Source: Shinella sumterensis (lineage in GTDB: Bacteria > Pseudomonadota > Alphaproteobacteria > Rhizobiales > Rhizobiaceae). Taken from it: DNA of 64,000 nucleotides. The notes under the pieces were generated by a model. The model saw only the letters and a program-made list of their open reading frames with translations. It searched no databases and was not told where the DNA came from. The first letter of the stretch is position 1, and every line of letters starts with the position of its first letter. The position numbers and the translations under genes are program-made. Shown one piece after another: positions 54,189 to 64,000 of the stretch. Location: the NCBI RefSeq assembly GCF_004514425.2, contig NZ_MYFN02000002.1, positions 413,495 to 477,494 of the forward strand, read 5' to 3'.

Positions 54189-54214
54189 GAAAACGGCGGG
54201 CCGAGGCCCGCCGT
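54189..54214 (-). terminator. Intrinsic terminator of the helicase gene
   Basis: ACGGCGGGCC and GGCCCGCCGT form a perfect ten-base-pair stem with a two-base loop. On the minus strand it continues into TTTTC, 22 bases past the helicase stop. Confidence 0.85.
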
Positions 54215-54235
54215 CTGCATTGATCTGTCGTGGGT

Positions 54236-55645
54236 TCAGGCCTGTTCGCGGCGCTGGCCTTCCGGCCGGCGCGGCTTGCCCTGACGCTGCGGACGGCCCT
54301 GGCCGTTGCCGCCGCCATGGTTGCGGTTCTGGCGTTCGCCCTGCTTCTGGGCGGGGCGGCCGTGCTGCGGACGCTTTGCGCCCGAAGGGGCCGCACCTTC
54401 CGCCGCCTGCGCGCCATCGCCGAAGGGCTTGCGGGCCGGGCGCTGGCCGGCGCGGCCGCCGCCGTTGCCGCGACCCTTGCGCGACTTGCCGCCGGGGCCG
54501 GCGGTGATGACGGCAGGTGCTTCGCCGCTGGCGACGGTGATCTGGATGCCCATCAGCTTCTCGATGTCGCGCAGCAGGTGCGCTTCGTCGGGCGTGCAGA
54601 AGGCGATCGCGATGCCGTCGCGGCCGTTGCGGGCCGTGCGGCCGATGCGGTGGACATAGGCGTCCGGTACTTCCGGCAGGTCATAGTTGTAGACATGCGT
54701 GACGCCGAGAATGTCGATGCCGCGGGCGGCGACGTCGGTCGCCACGAGGACGCGGATCTCGCCGTCACGGAAGGCCTTGAGCGCGCGCTCGCGCTGGCCC
54801 TGGCTCTTGTTGCCGTGGATGGACGCGGCCTTGAAGCCGATATGGTCGAGATGCTTCATCAGCTTCTCGGCGCCATGCTTGGTGCGCGAGAAGACGAGCG
54901 ACAGGCCATCCGGATTGTCGGTGAGCGTCTTGCGCAGGATCTGCGCCTTCTGGTCCTTGCCCGGAACGTGGTGGACATACTGCTCCACCTTGTCGGCCGC
55001 CTTGCCCGGAGGGGTCACTTCGACCTTCTTCGGGTTGACGAGATATTCGCCGGCCAGTTCGCCGATCAGCTTCGGCATGGTGGCCGAGAAGAGCAGCGTC
55101 TGGCGGTTCTTCGGCACCATCTTGGAAATCTTGCGCAGGTCATGGATGAAGCCGAGGTCCAGCATCTGGTCGGCTTCGTCGAGCACGAGATAGCGGGCCT
55201 GCGTCAGCGTCACCGACTTGCGCGCGACGAGGTCGAGCAGGCGGCCGGGCGTGGCAACGAGGATGTCCGTGCCGCGGGACAGCATTTCCGACTGCTTGTT
55301 GATGGAGGCGCCGCCGACGACGGTGACGACACGCAGCGGCGTCTTCTTCACGAAATCGCGCAGGTTGTCGGCGATCTGGTTCACCAGTTCGCGGGTCGGG
55401 GCGAGAATGAGGGCGCGGATGTTGCGCGGGTCGGGACGGCGGGCGTCGGCCAGCAGCTTCTCGATCATCGGCAGGCCGAAGGCGGCCGTCTTGCCGGTGC
55501 CGGTCTGGGCGAGACCGATCAGGTCGGAGCCTTCGAGGACGAGCGGGATGGCCTTTTCCTGGATCGGCGTCGCTTTTTCGAAGCCGAGGGCGGAGAGGGT
55601 AGCGACGATGGTCTTCGAGAGGCCGAGGTCGTGAAAAGTGGTCAA
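54236..55645 (-). CDS. rhlE: DEAD-box RNA helicase (RhlE type)
   Basis: A 469-residue ATP-dependent RNA helicase. Motifs in order are Q motif (GFEKATPIQEKAIP), I (AQTGTGKT), Ia (PTRELVNQI), Ib (TPGRLLD), II (DEAD), III (SAT), V (ARGID) and VI (HRIGRTAR). From about residue 385 to the end is a basic Gly/Arg/Gln-rich tail that binds RNA. There is no ATG near the start of the conserved region. The TTG at 55645 follows AAAGG on the minus strand and gives the family N terminus TTFHDLGLS; a TTG eight codons earlier is the alternative. Confidence 0.9.
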   Translation of the reverse strand: MTTFHDLGLSKTIVATLSALGFEKATPIQEKAIPLVLEGSDLIGLAQTGTGKTAAFGLPMIEKLLADARRPDPRNIRALILAPTRELVNQIADNLRDFVKKTPLRVVTVVGGASINKQSEMLSRGTDILVATPGRLLDLVARKSVTLTQARYLVLDEADQMLDLGFIHDLRKISKMVPKNRQTLLFSATMPKLIGELAGEYLVNPKKVEVTPPGKAADKVEQYVHHVPGKDQKAQILRKTLTDNPDGLSLVFSRTKHGAEKLMKHLDHIGFKAASIHGNKSQGQRERALKAFRDGEIRVLVATDVAARGIDILGVTHVYNYDLPEVPDAYVHRIGRTARNGRDGIAIAFCTPDEAHLLRDIEKLMGIQITVASGEAPAVITAGPGGKSRKGRGNGGGRAGQRPARKPFGDGAQAAEGAAPSGAKRPQHGRPAQKQGERQNRNHGGGNGQGRPQRQGKPRRPEGQRREQA

Positions 55646-55997
55646 GTCAAATACCTTTCGGGGCGCCAAACGACTTTCCTAAGCAGTTCCGGACGCAAAA
55701 CCGCGTCACACTTTTGCTGGAACTGCTTCAGGCCGGAACGCACCATGCGTTTCCGGTTTCGTTCGGCGTCAAGAACCCCGCGTGAATTGGGAACTTGTGG
55801 GTTGGTTGGCAGTCGTCTGCGCAGTCATCCGAAAAATGGGAGTCGGATCGTTCTCTTGCGCTTGTCCTTCTTAGCATCCCTCAAGCGGGAAATCGCAGGC
55901 TCGCTCACGCGGCGGCCGAAGGGCGACGCTGGGCCTCATGTCGTTGTTTTACGGCAAAAAGTCAAGTCCTGATTTCGCAGCTGCGAAAGCAGAGCCG
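55646..55997. other. Non-coding spacer before the helicase gene
   Basis: About 350 bases between a divergent start (helicase) and the end of the alkylation repair gene. The first part holds the helicase leader and a two-palindrome repeat (55681-55756). The rest shows no convincing gene; short open frames lack ribosome binding sites. The long leader may carry regulatory RNA structure for the helicase, but no known riboswitch or thermometer is recognised. Confidence 0.6.
55681..55756. repeat. RIME-like intergenic palindromic element
   Basis: AAGCAGTTCC (55681-55690) and GGAACTGCTT (55719-55728) enclose a smaller hairpin GACGC/GCGTC. A second palindrome follows, CCGGAACGCA (55733-55742) against TGCGTTTCCGG (55746-55756) with one unpaired base. 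Two consecutive palindromes with this wording are typical of Rhizobium-specific intergenic mosaic elements. Confidence 0.6.
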
Positions 55998-57098
55998 TCA
56001 TTCCATGCGCAGATCAAAGTCGGCCGACGCGGATATGGCGCCATTGATCAGCACCTCGATGCGGTGCGTTCCGGGATAGTAGACGCGCGTGGTGATCGCC
56101 CGGATGGCGTGGTCCCTGATGATCGTCTGGCGCGCGCCGGCGGGCAGGTCGAGCTGCTTCCACTTGAAAACCTTCGGCGCCAGCGTGCCGTTCGCCTTCA
56201 CATGATGGATGGCATAGTCGATCATCAGCCGCTGCGGGGCCGTGTCGCCGTTGGTGACGTCGATCGCGAAGCCCAGCTTGTCGCCGAAAACAACGACGGG
56301 CGTCGAGACCGCCAGCGTTGCCTCTATGCCCCTGGCGGCGGCGAAGCCGAAATTGGCGAGCGCCTTGGCATTCCCCTTCTTGAGAAGGGTGCGCGAGGCG
56401 TGGCGCAGCAGTTGCCGCCGCGCGGGCGACGCGCCCTCGATATGGCGCTCCACGAAATCGGCGACGAGGGCAGGATGGTCCTTGGCGATGTCGTTCAGGC
56501 TGTTGGCGACGGAGCGGCGCACATAGTCCTCGGGGTCGTCGAGAAGGGCAACCAGGATCGGCAGGATCGGATGAGGGTTCCTGACGAGACCGGGCAGGCG
56601 CATGGCCCAGGGCAGGCGGGGCCGGGTGCCCTCGCTGGCGAGCCGGCGGGCATGGTGATTGGGGTCCGTCACCCAGCCGGAGATTTCGGCAAGCGCCCGG
56701 TCCTCATCGGCATGGATGAAGCGGCGAATGCCGAACTCGGCGGTGAAATGGGGCGTCAGCGCTTTCAGGAGCGCGAGCGACAGATCGAAATGCGCCAGGC
56801 CGTATTCGGACACGAACTGGTTGACCGGCAACAGCGCCCAGCCGGAGAGACCGGGCCTGCCTTCCGCCGGCAAGGCGCGGCGCAGGATGTCGGCGGCAGC
56901 GGGATAGTCGGCGGGAAGGGTTTGCGCCAGCGCCTGACGGATCCGGTCGGCCCGCTGCATCAGCTCGAGCGCATCCATGCCGGCGGTCGCCAGCCCGGTG
57001 AACCGGCCGCCATCGAAATCGGGCGCCGCGCGGGAGATGTGCGTGGCCATCTCCTTCACGAGCCCGGGATGCAGCAGGTTCTTCAGCGGTTCGGCCAT
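55998..57098 (-). CDS. DNA alkylation repair protein (HEAT-repeat, AlkD-related)
   Basis: A 366-residue protein. The N-terminal two thirds (about residues 1-260) is a helical HEAT-like solenoid, including DDPEDYVRRSVANSLNDIAKDHP, typical of AlkC/AlkD-type glycosylases that remove alkylated bases. The final 100 residues form a beta-rich domain seen in the longer subfamily. The start at 57098 has AGGAGA upstream on the minus strand. Its divergent neighbour is a stress-regulated gene. The exact lesion specificity is not clear from sequence. Confidence 0.8.
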   Translation of the reverse strand: MAEPLKNLLHPGLVKEMATHISRAAPDFDGGRFTGLATAGMDALELMQRADRIRQALAQTLPADYPAAADILRRALPAEGRPGLSGWALLPVNQFVSEYGLAHFDLSLALLKALTPHFTAEFGIRRFIHADEDRALAEISGWVTDPNHHARRLASEGTRPRLPWAMRLPGLVRNPHPILPILVALLDDPEDYVRRSVANSLNDIAKDHPALVADFVERHIEGASPARRQLLRHASRTLLKKGNAKALANFGFAAARGIEATLAVSTPVVVFGDKLGFAIDVTNGDTAPQRLMIDYAIHHVKANGTLAPKVFKWKQLDLPAGARQTIIRDHAIRAITTRVYYPGTHRIEVLINGAISASADFDLRME

Positions 57099-57195
57099 CG
57101 GTCTTCTCCTGTCGGTGGGCGAGTTTACCGGGCGTCTGCGCCACGGTGATAGGGGGCGGCACGGCTTTCCAACAGCTTCGTGCCTATCGCCATCC

Positions 57196-57220
57196 GGAAC
57201 CGGAAAGGGCGCCTTGCGTT
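57196..57220 (+). promoter_or_regulatory. EcfG-type promoter of the host-attachment-family gene
   Basis: GGAAC (57196-57200) and CGTT (57217-57220) are separated by exactly 16 bases, a full consensus match, 87 bases before the start codon. Confidence 0.85.
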
Positions 57221-57306
57221 GGATGATACGTATCTGGCCACAATCATGTGGGATGCTTCTCGGTGCAGACGAGCTGCACCGATGAACCTTGCTACGGGAG
57301 TGAAAT

Positions 57307-57759
57307 ATGACCGCTACGACTTGGATTCTCGCCGCCGACGGCAATCAGGCCCGCCTCCTCAAGGGCGTGAACCTGCTGAAGGACGAACAGCAGAGCCCTG
57401 AGCAGGAAGTCTTCCGCTGGGAGCCGAAGCGGGTGCAGGACATCATGGCCGACAAGCCCGGCCGCAGCCATTCTTCGGTCGGCCCCGGCCGCTCCGCCAT
57501 GGAATATTCCAGTGATCCGGTGCGTGACGAACAGCAGAAATTCACCGCCGAGGTGGCCGGCCGTATCGATGATTACGCCGCCGAAGGCGCCTTCGACCGT
57601 CTGGTCGTCTGCGCCGCCCCGCAGACGCTCGGCGACCTGCGCAGCAAGCTTTCCGACAAGGCCCGCACGCTGACCATGGCCGAGATCGACAAGAACTTCT
57701 CGAACCTTCCGACGGAGAAGCTGATCTCTTCCGTCCGCTCGATCATGTTCAACGCCTAA
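57307..57759 (+). CDS. Host-attachment family protein
   Basis: A 150-residue cytoplasmic protein of the family named for Agrobacterium attachment mutants (related to bacterial eRF1/baeRF folds). It starts MTATTWILAADGNQARLLKG and has RIDDYAAEGAFDRLVVCAAPQTLGDLR near residue 90-115, both typical. Despite the name, biochemical function is not established. A perfect EcfG promoter upstream marks it as a general stress gene. It stands alone, divergent from the alkylation repair gene. GGGAG precedes the ATG. Confidence 0.85.
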   Translation: MTATTWILAADGNQARLLKGVNLLKDEQQSPEQEVFRWEPKRVQDIMADKPGRSHSSVGPGRSAMEYSSDPVRDEQQKFTAEVAGRIDDYAAEGAFDRLVVCAAPQTLGDLRSKLSDKARTLTMAEIDKNFSNLPTEKLISSVRSIMFNA

Positions 57760-57796
57760 GAAGCGGTCAGAGGCAGATTGAACGTGTGTTTCTTTC

Positions 57797-57821
57797 CCCT
57801 TCTCCCCGGTGGGGAGAAGGG
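57797..57821. repeat. REP-like palindrome
   Basis: CCCTTCTCCCC and GGGGAGAAGGG form a perfect 11-base-pair stem with loop GGT between two convergent genes. There is no T-run on either strand. Units of this wording are dispersed in many Rhizobiales. Confidence 0.6.
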
Positions 57822-57843
57822 CAGGCAACGGTATCCGACAAAT

Positions 57844-59436
57844 CTAGAAATCCGTGGGAACGCCGCCCTCTTCCTTGCGCCTGGCGACGAACGCATCCAG
57901 TTCGTCCTCGATCGCGGGGTCGAGCGGCGGTCGCTCATACGCGTTGAGCTTTTCCTTGAAGACCCGGTTGGCGTGATCGTAGGTGGTCGGCCGGCCGGCT
58001 TCCGTCCATGTCTCGAAATTACGCCAGTCCGACAGGATCGGCGAATAGAACGCGGTTTCGTAGCGCGCCAATGTATGCGGCGTGCCGAAGAAATGCCCGC
58101 CCGGGCCGACATCGCGCACCGCGTCCACACCCAGCGCATCCGCGCTCACATCGAGCGGTGTCAGGTACTCGGCCACCATCTGCAGCATGTCCACGTCGAG
58201 GATGAACTTTTCGAAGGACGCCGTCAGGCCGCCCTCGGTCCAGCCGGCCGCATGCATGATGAAATTGCCGCCGCCCTGGGTCAGTGCCCACAGCGAGAAG
58301 GCGGTTTCATAGGCCGATTGCGCATCGAGCGTGTTGGACGCGTTGGTGTTGGAGGTGCGGTAGGGGATGTTGTACTTGCGGGCGAGCTGGCCGCCGGCAA
58401 TGACCGCCTTCATGTATTCCGGCGTGCCGAAGGCCGGTGCGCCCGTCTTCATGTCGACATTCGAGGTGAAGCCGCCATACATGACCGGCGCGCCGCGCCG
58501 CACCATCTGCGTGAAGGCGATGCCGGCGAGCGCTTCGGCATTCTGCTGCACCACCGCGCCGGCGACGGTGACCGGCGCCATGGCGCCCGCAAGCGTGAAG
58601 GGCGTGACCACCACGACCTGATTGCGCGACGACATCTCGATGATGCCCTGCAACATCGGCCCGTCGAGACGCAGCGGCGAAGAGGTGTTGATGATGGTGA
58701 AGAGCGAAGGCTCGCGCTCCATCTGCTCCATCGAGATACCGCGGCCTATGCGGGCGATCTCGATGCCGTCGAGATTGCGCTGCCTGCCGAGCGAATAGAC
58801 GTGGAACACCTTGTCGGTGAGTTTCACGAGGTCGGACAGGCAATCGAGGTGGCGCACCGAAGCGTGGATGTCGACCGGCTCGACGGGGTAACCGCCCGTC
58901 GTGTGGATGATGTCGTAGGACTGGGCGAGCTTCACCAGCTTGCGGAAGTCCTCCTGGTTGCCGGCGCGGCGGCCACCCTCGCGATCCGCCACGAAGGGTG
59001 CGGACGCGACCTGCGCGAAGACGAGATTGTTCCCGCCGATCTCGACATTGCGCTCGGGATTTCGTGCATGCATCGTGAAGCCCGACGGCACGGAGGCGAT
59101 CATGTCCATGATGAGGCCGCGGTCGAAGCGCACCCGGTCTGTGCCGGGCGTGACGTCGGCGCCGGCCGCCTTCATGCGCTCGCGTGCTTCCGGCAGGATG
59201 ATATCCATGCCGATCTCTTCGAGGATGGTGAGCGAGGCCTGGTGCACGGCCTCGAGCGCGTCCGCCGAAAGCACGGCCGACGGGGCCGTCGTGTTGACGA
59301 GGTTGAGATATTTCGCGGTGGCCGGCGGTCGTCGCACCCGTTCGGCGCCGCGTCCGCCGGTGCGGCGTCGGCGCTCCTGCGGCGCGTCGGACGCTTGATG
59401 GTCGAGATGGTTTTCGAGCTTGATGACGTCACCCAT
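57844..59436 (-). CDS. Trimethylamine-methyltransferase family protein (MttB-like, non-pyrrolysine)
   Basis: A 530-residue TIM-barrel methyltransferase of the MttB superfamily. A basic N terminus (RRRTGGRGAERVRR, about residues 19-40) precedes the barrel. It reads through without an in-frame amber codon, so it belongs to the pyrrolysine-free branch, some members of which demethylate glycine betaine or other quaternary amines onto a corrinoid protein. No corrinoid protein or reductive activase lies in this window, so the acceptor is unknown. The ATG at 59436 (MGDVIKLENH) is chosen over an upstream one. Confidence 0.8.
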   Translation of the reverse strand: MGDVIKLENHLDHQASDAPQERRRRTGGRGAERVRRPPATAKYLNLVNTTAPSAVLSADALEAVHQASLTILEEIGMDIILPEARERMKAAGADVTPGTDRVRFDRGLIMDMIASVPSGFTMHARNPERNVEIGGNNLVFAQVASAPFVADREGGRRAGNQEDFRKLVKLAQSYDIIHTTGGYPVEPVDIHASVRHLDCLSDLVKLTDKVFHVYSLGRQRNLDGIEIARIGRGISMEQMEREPSLFTIINTSSPLRLDGPMLQGIIEMSSRNQVVVVTPFTLAGAMAPVTVAGAVVQQNAEALAGIAFTQMVRRGAPVMYGGFTSNVDMKTGAPAFGTPEYMKAVIAGGQLARKYNIPYRTSNTNASNTLDAQSAYETAFSLWALTQGGGNFIMHAAGWTEGGLTASFEKFILDVDMLQMVAEYLTPLDVSADALGVDAVRDVGPGGHFFGTPHTLARYETAFYSPILSDWRNFETWTEAGRPTTYDHANRVFKEKLNAYERPPLDPAIEDELDAFVARRKEEGGVPTDF

Positions 59437-59642
59437 GCGGCACGACCCCGGTCTGTTCTGCCATTCACGCCTTTTCTCATATCTGCCGGCGACATGCGCA
59501 GCCATTTGCGACAGGCAAGCGCCCTGATGGAGAAGAGCCCCTCAAGTCATGGCAACGAAGTATTAACCATCCGTTCAAGGATTGGTGATACTCCCCGAGC
59601 TGTGTGAAACCTTCCTTCCGTGCCGCTTCGGGGAGTACTGGC

Positions 59643-63275
<3,633 letters not shown>

Positions 63276-63278
63276 GCG

Positions 63279-63998
63279 TCAGGAAACGGGTTTTTCGCCG
63301 CACAGCATCTCGCGCTTGCCTGCAAAGCCGGGCCGCCGCTCGACGGTGAAGCCGGCCGCGGCGAGATTGCGCCGCACGAAGCCGGCTGCGGCATAGGTCG
63401 CAAAACGCCCGCCCGCTGCGGTGAGCCGGAAAACCGCCTGCATCAGCTCCGGCGACCACATGTCCGGGTTGCGGGACGGCGCGAAGCCGTCGAGATACCA
63501 CGCGTCGAAGGGCTCTTTCTCGTCGTTCAGGCTGTCGAGTGCCGCGCCGCAGACGACGGTGAGGCGGACTCTGGGTTCAAGCGCGATCTCCACGCGTCCC
63601 GTCGGCGCATCGGGCCATTTTTCCGCGAGCAGACTGCGTTCGCGGTCGATTTCCGGCCAATGCGCGAGCGCGCGGTCGATGTCGGCGCGGGCCATCGGGA
63701 AGAGCTCGAAAGATGTGAAGTGAAGGCTTGCGCCTTCGGGCGCGCTTTCGCGCCATTGCCGCCAGGTTTCGCACAGGTTGAGGCCGGTGCCGAAGCCGAG
63801 TTCGCCGATGCGGAAGGTCCCGTCGCGCTGCCAGCGGCGCGGCAGGTCGTTGCCATCAAGGAAGACGTGGCCGCATTCCAGCCGACCGTCGCTGCGGCAA
63901 TAAAAGTGATCGTCAAAGGCACGGGAATAGGGCATATCGCCCTCGTGCCAATCGAGGGCCGTTTCAACAGTCGTATTTTCAGGATCGTGATCAGCCAT
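63279..63998 (-). CDS. mnmD: tRNA 5-methylaminomethyl-2-thiouridine methyltransferase (MnmD)
   Basis: A 239-residue SAM-dependent methyltransferase equal to the N-terminal half of E. coli MnmC, which finishes the mnm5s2U34 modification in wobble uridines. Conserved parts are the FGTGLN SAM loop (IGELGFGTGLNLCETW), SFELFP and the product-binding WYLDGFAPSRNPDMWS. The oxidase half of MnmC is absent from this protein and may be encoded elsewhere. It starts 2 bases inside the right edge of the window and ends convergent with the hybrid kinase. Confidence 0.9.
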   Translation of the reverse strand: MADHDPENTTVETALDWHEGDMPYSRAFDDHFYCRSDGRLECGHVFLDGNDLPRRWQRDGTFRIGELGFGTGLNLCETWRQWRESAPEGASLHFTSFELFPMARADIDRALAHWPEIDRERSLLAEKWPDAPTGRVEIALEPRVRLTVVCGAALDSLNDEKEPFDAWYLDGFAPSRNPDMWSPELMQAVFRLTAAGGRFATYAAAGFVRRNLAAAGFTVERRPGFAGKREMLCGEKPVS

Positions 63999-64000
63999 GG

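Noticed and set aside
57797-57821. Hairpin as an intrinsic terminator
   Set aside because: The stem is perfect but neither strand has a T-run; it reads as a dispersed palindrome.

Overview
This is a GC-rich chromosomal or chromid segment from an alphaproteobacterium of the family Rhizobiaceae (Rhizobium, Sinorhizobium/Ensifer, Agrobacterium or Shinella type; the genus cannot be fixed by eye). Several gene sets point there: a PhyR-NepR-EcfG general stress response locus, a ChvE-GguABC sugar system beside a GbpR-type regulator, an hmuSTUV heme operon with a RirA-type operator, a rhizobial polyol operon ending in mtlK, and inositol and xylose importers of the rhizobial kind.

Layout. 1-6.1 kb holds the end of a sugar-alcohol ABC importer, a mannitol/polyol dehydrogenase, a HAD phosphatase and an FGGY pentulose kinase. 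6.1-10.7 kb is the general stress response block: a predicted small RNA, phyR, nepR, ecfG, an HWE histidine kinase and two stress-type membrane proteins. 10.7-18.6 kb is a heme and iron block: hmuVUTS read leftward, a periplasmic protein and tonB read rightward, then DUF2325, a small protein, an IsdG-like heme monooxygenase, DUF423 and a truncated hemoglobin. 18.7-22.6 kb carries a TetR/SMR efflux pair and a thuA-thuB-like pair with a LacI regulator. 22.7-25.7 kb is a patch with an orphan glycosyltransferase, an Omp25-like porin, IS remnants and tRNA-Arg(CCG).

25.8-46.9 kb is dominated by three successive CUT2-type ABC importers. They are a xylose-type system with a ROK regulator, an inositol-type system with inositol dehydrogenase and a TIM-barrel isomerase, and ChvE-GguAB. 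ChvE-GguAB runs directly into gguC, a semialdehyde dehydrogenase and an L-arabinonate dehydratase, which together cover most of the non-phosphorylating L-arabinose route to 2-oxoglutarate.

47.1-64 kb is mixed. It contains a secreted Gly/Asn-repeat protein, the transglutaminase / alpha-E / ATP-grasp cassette, an EamA exporter, an FtsI-type penicillin-binding protein with a CtrA-like site, an RhlE helicase, a DNA alkylation repair protein, a host-attachment-family protein with an EcfG-type promoter, an MttB-like methyltransferase, a large hybrid kinase and mnmD.

The most interesting signal is at 6.13-6.29 kb. An EcfG-type promoter is followed by two hairpins that each expose a run of C residues and then by a strong intrinsic terminator. 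This looks like a stress-induced, GsrN-like regulatory RNA next to phyR. Four strong EcfG-type motifs and one weaker one (GGAAC, 16 bases, CGTT or close) occur in the window and suggest a local stress regulon. All functions are read from sequence; no database search was possible.
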